From contig NC_132976.1 in NCBI RefSeq assembly GCF_047496725.1, positions 10,896,001 to 10,960,000 on the forward strand: a stretch of DNA of 64,000 bases, written 5' to 3'. The position numbers and the translations under genes are program-made. Shown here piece by piece: positions 25,466-38,157 of this stretch (positions are counted from its first letter, which is position 1; each line of letters begins with the position of its first letter). The notes beneath the pieces were generated by a model that was given only the letters and a program-made list of their open reading frames with translations, had not been told where the DNA came from and did no database searches. This stretch comes from Anoplolepis gracilipes. Its lineage: Eukaryota; Arthropoda; Insecta; Hymenoptera; Formicidae.

Positions 25466-26094
25466 ATCTTTCCGTCTGGCTTCGATCGCGAAATACATGG
25501 GGAGACGATTTGAATACAGTCGTCCCTCCTATGATCAGCGAGGCAATGGTTTTATAGTGGCTTCTCGTCTCCTTCTCGCGCCGCGAGATCCTTATGTCTC
25601 TCCGACACTGCCTCGACAATCGGCATCGCGCACGCGGAACACGTAGCGGCACGATATTAGCCTTTCATACGGAGAAGACCCCCGATGCCCGATCTACATA
25701 TCCGGTCCTTTGTGTAAAAAGGACTAGCAAACAGAATTTAAGGTTATTTCGCGGGAATAAAAATGGGCGAGAGCGCGAAATGCAGGAACCAAATTTCGTA
25801 TCCGGCCCACGCAATTTTGAACAGCGTCGGTCTAGCTGCTAAAAATATTTTGGTCACGCATCACAGCAATCATGATTACGCATTTGTATACATTTTACTT
25901 TTTCTTCACTTATTCTCATTTTTAATATCTTCAGGATAAAAATATGACAAAAATTATCTTTAAGTAATAATCGATGATTATTATTATCGATCGTTATTGT
26001 TAGCAAACACAATTGTTTATACTGTAAATGATATATTTGAAAGAAAAAAACAAAATTTACTTTCTTAATATAAAGATCTTATAATATAAAAGAT

Positions 26095-26111
26095 TATATA
26101 TATATATATAT
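26095..26111. repeat. Short (TA)n tract
   Basis: About eight TA units in AT-rich DNA. Confidence 0.8.
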
Positions 26112-27337
26112 CTGATAAAGCAATGATTTATATAATAGAAAACAATATAATAAGAAACATATATACACGTAATATAATATATAGAAAATTTGTTTATCAA
26201 TGGAATAATTTTTAAACGATATAATTAGATTTCTAAAAAAACGAGCTGTTATCTTTGTCGCGAAATAAAAGAAAGATAAATTATTTTTTTCGTGCAACTA
26301 ATTTGACGCAATTAGCGTTAAGTATTCTTTTCCCGCTTTTGCGGTGCGACGATAATTAAATTGACGTCCGGCACGATAGCGCACATTCCCATGTAGCAAA
26401 TTAAGTCCGGCTAATCTACGAACATGCGAAATGTATCTCGGAAAAGGATTAAAACGCCGGTCGTTCTGATTTTCGTGAGAGCAGACACCTCGACGATGTT
26501 ATTAATTAAAAAGTTCGAGACAGACAAATGGCGTGGTTCGACTAGAATCGTCTCCACGCTTATACTTGCTTTTTTATCTTTTTTTTTTTTTTTTATTTTA
26601 TTTTTTTTTCCGTTCCTCCACTCTTGCGTTCCCTTCGCGGTGCGCAGTTAGGTAATTGATACGAGCGAGTGTCGGATCCCTCGTTCCAAACTATTTTGCA
26701 CACTAACGAAATCCGAAATCACGTATATACATTAAATATTCGAGTAATTCGTTATGTTCAGAACTTTCGACCGCCTCGTCCGTTTCCACTCTTTCCTGCA
26801 GACAGCTGGAATTTATCCTAACAAATGTTTCCACCGCGCTTAACCCCCATCACCCGTAATATACGATAAACATTTCCCTCTTGGTCGCGAGAGGGGTGGA
26901 AAACTGTGATGAAAAATATTATAACGGTGGAATTGCTACTACACTCGACCATGATATTCCTTTCAGTATCCTTGCTTTTGCGTAACGAGATGGCAAAGGA
27001 AAAATGTCAGGATTGCAGTACATCGTTCTTTTAATCGTTATTTGATTTTTCTTTTCATTTAATATTTGTAGTTTTTTTTATGACACGTGTCTATAAAAAT
27101 TAGAAGTAAAGCTGAAGACATTATTCGTTATATTATTCCATTTCATTCCGATTGAAAAATTTCTGCTTTGATATTATAATTGACGCGATTCAATCTTAAT
27201 CGATATTAGATCTAAGCTACGCGTGAGGGATGCGCGTAAATGCGTGCGGTATACGTAAGGCACACGCAGATCATACGCATCGTCGATTTTAGTGCGTTAT
27301 AAATCGGCGTGCCGGCCTTCCTGGCGCCTCTCTCTTC

Positions 27338-27359
27338 GTCGACGTCGTCGTCGTCGTCG
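27338..27359. repeat. Short (GTC)n repeat
   Basis: About seven GTC units with one GAC interruption, the same motif as the tract at 24.73 kb. Confidence 0.85.
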
Positions 27360-27844
27360 GGCACGATCGATGAGGATTTCATGGTGCTTACTCGGCGTTT
27401 AGACCCGCATGTCGGGGCCCCGTATAGGAATACTCTTCTCGCACATTTGCTTAATAACGTAAACACTCTAATCTCCAGTATCAGTAAGCTTATTTTAAGC
27501 GATTTTTAATCTCTTTTTGAATTTTTGAAAATAGAAAGAGATGTCAAAATATATTTAATTCTTTAAAAAGATACTTATAAAATATCCTATAAAAATATCT
27601 AAAATAATATTGAGTTTTCAATCTTTGTATATTGTATAATTATTATTCTCTCTTATTAATTGAATTTATAACTTATTTTAAATAATGTAACTTTGTCTCT
27701 TGTTTTAAGCGTGAAATTATTATTGATATTTATTCTAATGTTAAAATAGTTAAAAGATGAAGTGCGTTGTGTGTCACCGATATTACACGTGTTGTAGAGA
27801 TTTCCAAAGTCCACGACCCGCGATTGCGTAATCCTTATCCGAAT

Positions 27845-28006
27845 ATGCAGATGCCACTCTTGCGATCGGCATTGATCATTACTATCGCGTTCGCGTCAAT
27901 TCTCATTCCTTGTACAACGGATCGGTTCGTTGTGCCTGGCTCTCACATATCCGGAATATCAAATCGATCCTCGAATAGCCAGTCGAGTTCTGGTCGGGTA
28001 GTTTAA
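27845..28006 (+). other. 53-codon open frame with signal-peptide-like start
   Basis: The frame starts at ATG 27845; a second in-frame ATG at 27851 would serve equally well. The N-terminus MQMPLLRSALIITIAFASIL has a basic residue followed by a hydrophobic core of about 14 residues, as in a secretory signal. After it comes a Ser/Asn-rich stretch ending SSGRVV at a TAA. No dibasic processing site or cysteine framework points to a known peptide hormone or antimicrobial family. It could be the first exon of a secreted protein, an orphan peptide or chance. Confidence 0.15.
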
Positions 28007-31000
28007 GTCAAAGTTTTAATCACTATCGACTTCGGGACATCTCACATCCCCCGAGACTTACGGATTCCGTTGGAATGAGATCGAGAAAATGAACCGTAGC
28101 CAGCATTATCACTTGAGCTATTCGTATCGCATCTGCTTATTATTAAATCGTTAATCATTGTTTCTTCTTTAAAAGAATTATTCTATCACATTCATAATTA
28201 ATTATTGCATTAATTAATTTGCGTATTTAGAAATCTGTTTTTCAGTAATTTCTGAATTTTTAATTACCCTAAAAAATACAGATTCTTTTTAAATTTAAAT
28301 AAATTTTGACATGTAAAAAAAAACAAAGGCTGAAGAAGAGAAATTTTAAAATTTTATTAACTGTAACAAGTAGATTATATGTATAATTAGATATTTTTTT
28401 ACAACATATTATGTTTTTATCAAAATCGTACATTCAAATATCACGTTTGCCACGTTACTTATACATGTAACGAACAATTCATTTATTTCCTGTACATGTA
28501 ATTTCAGCCGTCTAGGCGAGAGAGAAATTATAATAATTGATACGCGTTAGAGGAGACCGGCCACAATGTAAGTCCATACAATCCCTTGGGCGCGAAACGA
28601 AAATGCGAAACGAGGGTGGGAACCTTGGCGCGTAGACTAGGAAACGAAGTTTCAGCCGGAAATACCGACATGCGCTGGGTGAACGCTCGGCGTGAGCAGG
28701 GTCGGCGGGCCAGATTAATTGATACCGCTGCGGAGAAACCGACAAGGAAAGAGAGAAAGAGAAATAATCACGGGGGGAGGATTGTGGAGGAAGCGAAAGA
28801 GCGTACGGAGGTATCAAAAAGTAGACGCACAGGGGTGGTGGAATCAAAGTTGTTGGGCCATTGCAGGGGAGATGCAGTTGCGATGTCTGCGATGTGAGCG
28901 AGATTGCTGGGCCCGGAGCGTATATCGGTTCGCAGTGGCAATATAACATTTGGTTAATGCGCTTTTCCATTCAGAAAATTGGACATTTCAAGCGGCCAGT
29001 ACATATGTATGCCGGCTAGCTCGGACTTTCGATACGCCGAATTAATTAAATTTGCTCTTCAAACTCGACATTCGCGATCTCTCCCGACCGCAAATTTATT
29101 AATCGTTTTCTGCGGGGATTGGCCGAAGATGAATGTTTAACAACGCGAGTTACTAAAGTTAGTTACTAACGCGGATGAAATTGCGCTTACCAAGATAGAT
29201 ATTAGTAAGTGTAATATAATTACTAGTAGAAATTTCAAATTGAAACATCTTTGAAATTTTTTAGGAATATATCTTTATTTTTACGAATGTAGGACTATGG
29301 AATATAGATATGTGTGTGTAAATAGGAAAGATAGGAGATTATATATAAATTAAAGCTTTTATTATTACGTAGGTATATAAATTACTTATGATGGATAATA
29401 AAATTTACACGTATAAAAGTTTATATCTTATATAATCACGTAAACTAACTTTACTAATCTTAAAATATTAGAAATCTGATCTATCATCTTTATTAATTTG
29501 TTTCTTTAGATGATATATTTAAAGTGTGTTCAAGTTTACGTAACGCGTTTTAACGACAAAATATTTTCGTATATCAGACGAGCAATTTGTTACAACGCTA
29601 TATGTATCTTACAAGTCCACGTATCACGCCGTTGCGCTTCGTATCTTTCGCGCGAAGGGTCTTCGTAGGATTTCGCACGTTTTGGCCGCGTGCCATCGTT
29701 TTCGCTTCCAACCTCGGACATCTTTCCGGCTGCGGTCCTTGCCGGTCGTATGGAACGCCACTTCGCCGACGCTGGCGCGTGGAACGAGTTTAATTCGACC
29801 GCTCTAAGAAACTGGCTGCGGTCGCATTCCTCAGACAAGTTCCTGATTGTGTGTCCAGCACCATCGGGGGAGTTCGCGCGTTTCCGCCATCCGCGGGGAT
29901 GGTCACCGTTCTCCTACAACGGGCTGACCACCAGTATTTATGTTCAGGACACAACCGGGGTATCCCGAGTGTTCCGGGTAGTTTCTCGGACCCGCGTCCC
30001 GCTGGCCCGCTAATGGTTATGGTAATTACCGGCTCTAATTGCGAGCAATGGAATTACGAAATATCAAAGTTTGCCACGACAGTGCTCGCATCTACTCACG
30101 CCAGTTCCTTTTGCGGCGATTTGCTGTTCTAACATTGCCTGCAATCGACAAGAAGAAAGATTAAATTTTAATATTCGAGATTTGCAACTTTAGAGTTTGC
30201 ATATTTCAAGGTAGTAATCAAATTTTAGGCAAGAATAAAACAATTATATTTATTTTTCTTTATAGTGTTATGTAATATTTTTAATTTGATCTCTAAGTTA
30301 TTTCTTTCGTGTGCGAAGCTGTCAAAGTAGATAAAGCAACAATGCGCCAGATACGAATTATTCTAACTCGTTAATCGGCTACTCCGCTGCTCATTGTAAT
30401 CACGTTGGTTGATTTCGAAGCTGTTTTCGAGGCGTGTGCATCCCGTTTAGTTACGGTTCTTTCTTCAGGCGGTGCGCGCGGACTGACCGGCGTAAAGGTA
30501 AAAGTTGAACCGGAGGCGCCTTGATGTGGTTTATCGCGCCCGGGGAAATCCGGCTCTTTACCTCCCGGAGGCCAGCTAAATTGGCAAATATTAAAATTCT
30601 TTCGATGCGGAAGGAGCGTGTACAATGGCTCGTGAAACGTAGGAACTCTCGACGTTCCCTCGCCCTGTGCGGGTGGTTGCCCGCATTTAAAACCTCCGCT
30701 GAGTTTTTCCATGTTTTCCTCCACGCTTGATCTGAAAATCTCGTCTGATTACTTTATTGTTCTTCGAACGGATCTATTCTTGTCCGTTCTGTTTTATATT
30801 TAACAGACTCAATTTATATTATACAAATCGTTTTTACGTTTGATTAAAATCTTTATTGTCATAATTGATGTGAAAAGAAAGATTTTTCAATGGAAAATGC
30901 TACGATATTGTACGCGTAAAATGATGAAAAACTTGGCAAAAGCATATGTCACAACTTTAATTTGTTGTGTAATAGTTTGTACTCTGATTTTATTGAAATT

Positions 31001-31064
31001 AAGTCTGTATTTAAATCTGCTTATGTTTTTGCACATTGCAAAATATATAGCTAAACATATATTA

Positions 31065-31082
31065 AATATATATATATATAAT
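31065..31082. repeat. Short (AT)n tract
   Basis: About nine AT units at the end of an AT-rich stretch. Confidence 0.8.
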
Positions 31083-32538
31083 TTTTTAAATAATGTTAAA
31101 GGTTATTGAAAGTACAATTGACTGAAAAGTTATTGAAAGTAAAATAATTGAATAATAAAAGTTGGTATTGAAGAAGCAATAGAGATCTTTTGAAAATATT
31201 GCTTTTGGAAGATGATACGTTCGCAAATAGATTAATTTTCATGAATTTTTAATGTTAACTCGAGCTGAAAATGAAAAAAGTTTCTTGCCAGTCGCTATAA
31301 TTAAAACGCCTTATACGAGGCAAGGAGACCTTACAGACAGCTTTGTTAATCGAGCTGGAGGTGTTCCCGCGTCATTCGCTCGCCTAATAAAAATTAACGG
31401 CGAGCAGGTGCAGGGGTTGTGTGAAGGGTTGGGCAGCCTCGTTTCGAGGCGGCCAAAGGGTTGCTCTCACGGCGAGAGAGGGCGGGCGCCAAGAAAAATT
31501 ATAAAAATAATCTGGCCGAGGAGGGGGCAGTCAATTGGGGTGGAAAACTTGCGTAACAAGCAGTCCCGAGGAAATTGCGGGAAAAACCGTTTGCCACGAA
31601 CGGACGACAGCGGCAGCGGAGAGGCCGAGTACTAGCTCGGTTGAACCCTCTTTCATTCCTGACGGTGGAAAGCGAAGAAAAATAAACGAGTCGACTCGAC
31701 AGGAGTCAACCGTGGAAATAATAATATTAACGTTACATAAGAAAGGCAGAGCACTGCCAACGTCTTTGAAGTTTCGCGATTTCGGAGACAAGAGTATAAT
31801 CATTGTTTCCTTTCGAGTTGCTTGTAAAATTACATACTTGAAGAATTTTTTTTGAAGTATGTATACTACGTGTATAATATATAATTACGTCTTTTTCATA
31901 TTTTTTTATTTTAAAGTTTTTTAGTTTACCGTATAATAAAATATTCAGTATATTATATAATATTAGCATTAATGTTAGTAACATTTATATGTATGTATAA
32001 ATAGTAAAACTTATTTTTGATAAAACTTTCTTTTTAAGAGTGTATTTAAATAAAATTTATTTAAGGAAATGGAATACATATAAAATTTTATTATAATATT
32101 AATATATGTATAAATATATTTACTCAAAATTTTTGACAATTATTATCTTATTTAATTCAAGAATATATTTAGAAAGTACACACTGATTTATCAGACAATC
32201 TAATTTATTTTTTATACTGTATATATGTTGGAAAATAAGACAATTTCGAATCGATTAGTGATTAGTGCACAACTACTTGTCTTTCACGTAGCTTAGAAAT
32301 CAACTGGGTCAGTAGAGCGTATAAGCGCGTCGTGTGACACGTCGCGATTCCGGATTCGTCATGCGTGCAAGCCTGCCGTCGCGTGAAGTCTCTATCGATT
32401 TTATCTTCGGCCTCGCGCGCCATAAGGCTACGCTATGAAATACCTAATTCGGTCGAGCCGGAAGCGGTGTGCACGAGTTCCCGGAACGATCCGACAAGTA
32501 GCTATTTACGTGCACCATCGTGCCTAGGTCGGTGCTGA

Positions 32539-32540
<2 letters not shown>

Positions 32541-32617
<77 letters not shown>

Positions 32618-32627
32618 GAGAGAGAGG
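32541..32627. repeat. Long (GA)n microsatellite
   Basis: 87 bases of AG repeat, interrupted only by one AC and one AT. It is the longest GA tract in the window. Pure homopurine-homopyrimidine mirror repeats of this length can form triplex DNA, and GAGA-type proteins bind such arrays in insects. Confidence 0.95.
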
Positions 32628-33152
32628 GCGCATAGAGGGTGTCGACGAGCAAAAGTAAGAACAGGAAAGACGTCAGCCACCCCAATTCGTACGCTGCCTG
32701 GCTTAAACGGTCCTCGTTTAATACGACACAAGAGGCTAATCTTAAAAAATTCTGGCCGAGATAAGCCCTTCCGGGGGGAGGTTTAGAAACTCTCGCCCTT
32801 CGTCTCTAACCTTCCAGGCAGTTTCGAAGCTCCTGAGCGGAGCAGATTGAGCCGCCGCTTTTCTTTTCATTAGCTGATAACTGGATTTCAGGATATGCTT
32901 GGCCTACGAACGACACGTTAACCTTTCGCGTAACTATCGTCGGAAATATTACCGGAGGGACTGTGCCGTGATATTCCTTTGAATTAACATATCTTGATAA
33001 GGCCACCTGAAAGTTAATATAAATTTTGTTGCCTAAACTTTGAACGAGAGATGGCGAGTGATAAATCGCGAGGCTGTTTCATTAATCTCGAGATGTATCG
33101 AGAGTTCGAGTAAATGGGATTTTTTCTCGAAAATGTGTCTGCCTTTTTAAGA

Positions 33153-33173
33153 TTTTTTTTTTTTTTTTTTTTT
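33153..33173. repeat. Poly-T tract
   Basis: A run of about 21 T residues. A second run of about 14 T lies at 33341-33354. Confidence 0.9.
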
Positions 33174-33934
33174 ATTTTGAATTGTGTTTACTCGTGTACG
33201 ACAATTTTATAATTACATGACATTTAGAATATGTTAAAGTAAAAATTGGAATATGCATTGGAAAATTAACTGACAATTGATTAATTAAATATGTAAGCAT
33301 ATGAATTAACATTAATTTTAGGTCAGCATTCTAGAGTTATTTTTTTTTTTTTTTCAAGAAAATGCGCCTCCTCAATTTTCTCCTCGCTTCTCTTCATTTC
33401 TCATCTATTTTCGTAATGTCGTGCTTCGCTCGAACGAGGTGTCGGTGACCGACTGACGCAATATCAGCCGGTTGGTCCCCGTCATCTGCGAGAAGTGCTC
33501 AAAAAGATATCCGCGAAACAAGTTTTTTCGCAATTTCCTTCGTATACTCGCGAGGACCCCCTGGGAAAATCTTTTCTCTAGCTGTCTCGGTCTGTTTCCT
33601 TTTACTCTCTTTTTTTTTTCTTTGTCTCTCTCTTTCTCTCTCAATTTCTCTTGTTCTTGTGATCTGAGTAAGAAGCCGAAGCGTCCAGAGAGAGATACAA
33701 GAGATGAAGGCACCCCTGAAAAGATGACCGTGCCGGGCCGCTGGCTATAATTTCATTAGCTACCACGAGACAAATGAGCGACTATTGTGAGACGCGCCGG
33801 TTGGTCGGAAGATTTTCTCCGTTTTCCTACTCGTACAGTTACGGAAATAACAACTATGTCGGGTGAGAGCATAATAAACTATCCTAGAGAGAACATATGT
33901 CCCTTCGAAATTAATTAGAATCATCTGTGAAGAG

Positions 33935-34266
33935 AAAACTTACTACAATTCATACTGTATCTAAATAATATGTTAATAACCATAATTTTTTATATTTGCA
34001 ATTTTTATTAATCAATTATATATATAATTCATACTGTATCTAAATAATATGTTAATAACCATAATTTTTTATATTTGCAATTTTTATTAATCAATTATAT
34101 ATATAATTGATTAATAAAAATTGCAAATATAAAAAATTATGGTTATTAACATATTATTTAGATACAGTATGAATTATATATATAATTGATTAATAAAAAT
34201 TGCAAATATAAAAAATTATGGTTATTAACATATTATTTAGATACAGTATGAGTTGTAGTAAGTTTT
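33935..34266. repeat. 332-bp near-perfect palindrome of paired 79-bp units
   Basis: A 79-bp unit occurs twice in direct orientation (33947-34025 and 34026-34104, each beginning AATTCATACTGTATC) and then twice inverted, ending at 34175 and 34254. The two halves meet at 34100/34101 with no spacer and match base for base apart from one difference (GAATT against GAGTT at the outer end). The symmetry runs from AAAACTTACTAC at 33935 to GTAGTAAGTTTT at 34266. It is AT-rich and non-coding. It could be a foldback element, an inverted tandem duplication or a hairpin-RNA source. Perfect arms imply recent origin or gene conversion. Confidence 0.95.
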
Positions 34267-34267
34267 A

Positions 34268-34483
34268 TATACACGGAGAAAATTTTATATTAAAAATTAC
34301 TATGATATGTAGTAACTGTGGACCATTAGGAACATTTCAAGTTAAAATGCTATGTAAAACTGTAAAAATTACGTCAATTACGTCAATTTTTACAGTATTA
34401 CATAACATTTTAACTTGGAATGTTCTTAATGGTCCACAGTTACTACATAGTAATTTTTAATATAAAATTTTCTCCGTGTATAT
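34268..34483. mobile_element. 216-bp foldback MITE, unassigned family
   Basis: The two halves are inverted copies across almost the whole length. The ends are TATACACGGAGAAAATTTTA on the left and its complement on the right, and the arms meet at a short loop near 34371-34384 made of a repeated ACGTCAATT. The arms differ by several substitutions and a small ATATG insertion in the left arm, so it is older than the adjacent palindrome. TATA at both flanks would fit a TA target duplication as in Tc1/mariner-like MITEs, but that is ambiguous in this sequence. The only long frame inside translates the repeat and is not a gene. Confidence 0.85.
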
Positions 34484-34491
34484 ATTATTAT

Positions 34492-34522
34492 ACGATTGAT
34501 GAATTATAAATTCATCAATCGT
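34492..34522. other. 31-bp palindrome with 14-bp arms
   Basis: ACGATTGATGAATT and AATTCATCAATCGT pair perfectly around a 3-base loop. It lies only about 8 bases beyond the foldback element, making it the third inverted repeat in a row. Confidence 0.85.
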
Positions 34523-36433
34523 TGTTTGAAAAGATTAAAATATAAGGAAAAATATGTAATTGCTCCAAAGTTATTAATCATCTCGACGAGATGAACTAAT
34601 TGATAGTACGATTTTCCTTCGTGCGCGTTAATACAGGGCTTGCAAAACACGGACTCGTTACTTGTACTCCTTCATTCCGCTCTTTCGCTTCTTTTTTTCT
34701 TTCTTCCTCGTGCCGGCTGTTTGCACTGGTAATTACTGGCGCACGAAATACGTCGCAAGAAAAACATTAATATCAAACGACGTGGCTGCCGACAGTGCAA
34801 ATAGAAGATCTTAATGGTGAGCCAACTTTCGAGCAGACTCGAAGAAGAAGGTAGGCGTGGGGAAGTACAAGATAGAAGATGTGAAGGGACACCTTCTCAC
34901 CACTCCTTTCAACCCCTTACTATCGTCGACTATATCGCGTTCGCCTTCATCGAGGCTTTCTTCCTAACTAACGATACTTCCTTGCGGTTTAACGAGACAT
35001 TTTCATCGCTCTTCTGGTCTTTTGTCGAATTCTGTTTTTCTGCTCGAATATTTTTAGATTAAAATTTATTATTAATAAAGATTTTCAGAAGAGATTTATA
35101 TTCAGCATGAATGTATTAAATTGATTGTGATTCTTACATAGCGAATTTTATACCGTCTCGTCTAGAGTTTCACTCTTTGACTACATTGATAATTCCTTTT
35201 CCCTTTCGCCACTGTCCTCCCCACTCGTACGCACCCCCCATTTCTGTGAGAAGTGATTCATATTTTTTTTCGGCATATTGCGACCGAGGCTGAGTGCCTG
35301 GCCCTCGCTAAAGAAGGTTGAGGCTTTGTCCAATTAAGCGTCCGAGCTTTTCGACTGGCGGCGCGCGAGCGGCTTCGCATATTTTTGTCTGGAGAGGAGA
35401 GAGAGAAAGAGAGAGGGAAAGAGAGAGACAATTTTACCGTGTCGTTGGAAAAGAGAAAAATTTCTTCTTCTCAGTGATTGCTGCCGCGATACACTTTAAG
35501 CCCTCCCTTAGTGTCCTTCTCTCTCTTCACTCCCCTCTAATGTTATCCACCTTTAGCTCGAATATTTTGTTGGACGTTCCAAGTTATCAGCAATTAGCTC
35601 AATAATTTTCTCCCGCGCCCCAGGGTTGACAGCTCGTCACTTTGACGACTCTTCAACGGCCCTCTGAAAAATCTCGATCTGGATTCATATTCTTTACTTT
35701 TTTCCGTCGCTCTTGTAGTTTTTTAAAGATAATTTAAAACAAGAATATATTATATTTATGTAGAAAATACTTGAAGAAATTATTTCTCATATTTTAATTA
35801 CGCTTTATCTATCATAGAACTCTGTATGATCGAGTTATTATAAATTTCTATAATTGTATCGTTTTGTTATACATTTTTTATTATTCGCAGATACTTTTAT
35901 GCTACGATCTTTAAATTTTTATTTATGATTGTTCGATAAAGTTTTAATTTTCTCGCATATTTATGTGCCGAGCGCGAGTGTGCAAAGGATAAAGGAATTG
36001 TCAGAATGAGCGAGGAGCTCTTTATTTCATCGAGTTTAGGAAAGGAGAGTCACGGAACTGCCGCGTCTGCCGAGGTATTAAAACTCCTCGAAAGTTTCGC
36101 GACGCGCGCCAGGTGATGTCATTATCGACTCCTGTGTCTTTCGCGTCATCGTCTCGTCGCGCCGTCTCTACCTATTTCGCTATCTTGGTCCCAGGTCGTG
36201 GGACTTTCGGCGGCGTTAGCGCTTGGATAGGTAATGTGACGCGTGTCTTGCCAGCACTCAAGCTAGACTCACCGCGGCGGGCTCTGAACTTGGCCTGAGT
36301 GCCAAGTTGCCTCGGGTATTAAGCGTATTAGGTACAAGTGGTTTCTGACTGGAGAGGGCATCGGTCATTAGCATGGATAGATTCGAAGGTTATTAGCCAT
36401 TACCGCCATTAGGCGGCTCTTCTCAGTCCGGAC

Positions 36434-36473
36434 GTCCTCCTCGTTGTCGTCCTCCTCGTTGTCATCGTCGTCG
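36434..36473. repeat. 15-bp tandem repeat and GTC run
   Basis: GTCCTCCTCGTTGTC occurs twice in tandem and is followed by a short imperfect GTC run. Confidence 0.8.
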
Positions 36474-36842
36474 ACATTATCTAGCATTGTCAGTTTCTAT
36501 CAAAACCGCCGGGGAAAGTTCGTCATGGCCATTTTCGCTGTTCTCTGAGACAGTAAGAAACGCTTATGTCATTTCCTCGCAATTAAGTTAATGAGACATC
36601 TGTAATTATTTGTGTCTTTGTTTGTTACTTTATTGGATACTTCTTCTGTACTCCAATGTACGTCATTAAAAAGCTATTTTAAATCATCTATCGTTTCTGT
36701 CAAAATATTCAGTGTTATTAAATCAATAAGAGTGAAAGATAATTAGTTTTTTTCTCTCTCTTTCTTTACGCATCTTCTAATGTATATTTCATCGATTTTC
36801 TTGCCTTTTTCCGCGATTAAAGCCAACTTCCTAATGTCTGTC

Positions 36843-36856
36843 TCACGTGTACGTGA
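36843..36856. promoter_or_regulatory. Palindrome containing an E-box
   Basis: TCACGT-GT-ACGTGA is a 14-base inverted repeat containing CACGTG, the canonical bHLH E-box. Function is not shown by the sequence alone. Confidence 0.3.
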
Positions 36857-37305
36857 AACTCGATCCATTTCCGCGAACCTATGTTTACCGGATGGAAAAC
36901 TTTGTCATCAAAGACCGTGCATCTGACATCGCGTCGTTCATCGCGTGCCAGCGTGGCTGCGGATGTCTCTTCTATAACAGCAGCACGCTGGCATAGGTCT
37001 TCGACGTAGGAAACGGAGAAGATGAGGCCCGACGGATGTTTGGTACGTTGCGGTGTTGCCTCATATTGGATTCTGGCGCTCTCTCCTCCCTTCCCCCGTT
37101 CCTCGTATCTTCTTCTCTTCTCCCCGCCGTTCTCGAAGATGAAGGTGAGGTATCGTTCTCCGTAGCAGCGAGTCCGGAATTAACCGCAAGGGAGATACTC
37201 CTCCGGGACTAATCACGCGCAAGTTCTCTTGTCATTCGCCAAGATTGATTTTAGGATTCTGACGCGGAAAATAGTTTGTTGTCGCCCAGGATAGTACTGC
37301 GTAAT

Positions 37306-37320
37306 TTAACCCTTTCGTGG
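37306..37320 (+). other. Possible single piggyBac-like end
   Basis: TTAA followed by CCCTTTCGTGG resembles the left ends of TTAA-inserting elements. I found no matching inverted end downstream, so this would be half an element or a coincidence. Confidence 0.25.
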
Positions 37321-38128
37321 TCTGCAAAAAGTCATTTTCTCGGAAATGCCGGAATTAAAATATCTTTGTACGTTCGACTCGACACAAAATTATTTCTCAT
37401 TATTTTTGTTATTATCTCAGAAAGCATTTTATTACAATTTTATCGCATCTCAATTTAATGCTATTTAAATCTGTTTAAAAAATTATCTTGCTGCGAACTA
37501 TATTATATTCAATTACAATAAACGCGCTGTGGTGGACACAAATATACACACATATGTTTATAAAAATATAAATGAAAATATAAATTAATCTTAAAGTTGT
37601 ATTAAAGCAATAAATTACTATGAACATTAAGAATAATTACGTATATAAAATAATAATGCATTTTAACTTTCACAATTTTGATGATAATTTAAGCAGTCAG
37701 ATGAGATTTATATGCGACGTTTTAGTACGTTTACGTGGAGACTAGCTTCCAATTTATGAGGCCCTAGAAATAGACAAGAATATGCGAGTTTCCGGTGAAA
37801 TACCGAGGTTATACGTGCGGTCCACGTTCCCATAGGAATTCGTCATCCTCCATGGAGTTTGTCCATCGAGCGGATATCGTCGGAACGTTCCCGCCAAATG
37901 CTCGGTTATTTGTGTGACAAACGAGAGACGTCAGGGTCGCACCACCCCCGGCCGGCCGTTCCCGTCCAGCTCCCCGTCCCCCTCGTTTTCCATCCCGCCC
38001 CACGTGCTGCACGTAGCTCGCGTTTAATCCATTGATTAATTCACTTCGTTACTGCGTCCTTTATGATTAGTTGGCCCTTTACTGCCATTTTCTCTCCTGT
38101 ACATACGAGCTGGAACTAATGCGGTCAG

Positions 38129-38157
38129 TCTCTCTCTCTCGCGCGCGCGCGCGCGCG
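38129..38157. repeat. Compound (TC)n(GC)n repeat
   Basis: Six TC units pass directly into about nine GC units. The GC part is a classical Z-DNA-prone sequence. Confidence 0.9.

Larger units (their letters stand above)
24229..27844. other. Non-coding DNA with GTC trinucleotide tracts
   Basis: A GC-rich patch at 24.45-24.95 kb contains the (GTC)n run and gives overlapping frames on both strands that are mostly repeat translation (poly-Arg, poly-Ser, poly-Asp). AT-rich DNA then alternates with patches at 25.35-25.85, 26.3-26.9 and 27.2-27.45 kb. No gene was recognised. Confidence 0.65.
28007..33934. other. Non-coding DNA, mixed composition
   Basis: GC-richer patches at 28.5-28.95, 29.6-30.1, 30.35-30.7, 31.3-31.7, 32.3-33.1 and 33.4-33.85 kb alternate with AT-rich DNA. 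The region contains the long GA tract at 32.54 kb and poly-T runs near 33.15 and 33.34 kb. Frames up to 152 codons overlap on both strands and have no family features. Confidence 0.65.

Noticed and set aside
34218..34460. 80-codon plus-strand frame
   Set aside because: It lies in the palindrome and foldback element and reflects their sequence, not a gene.
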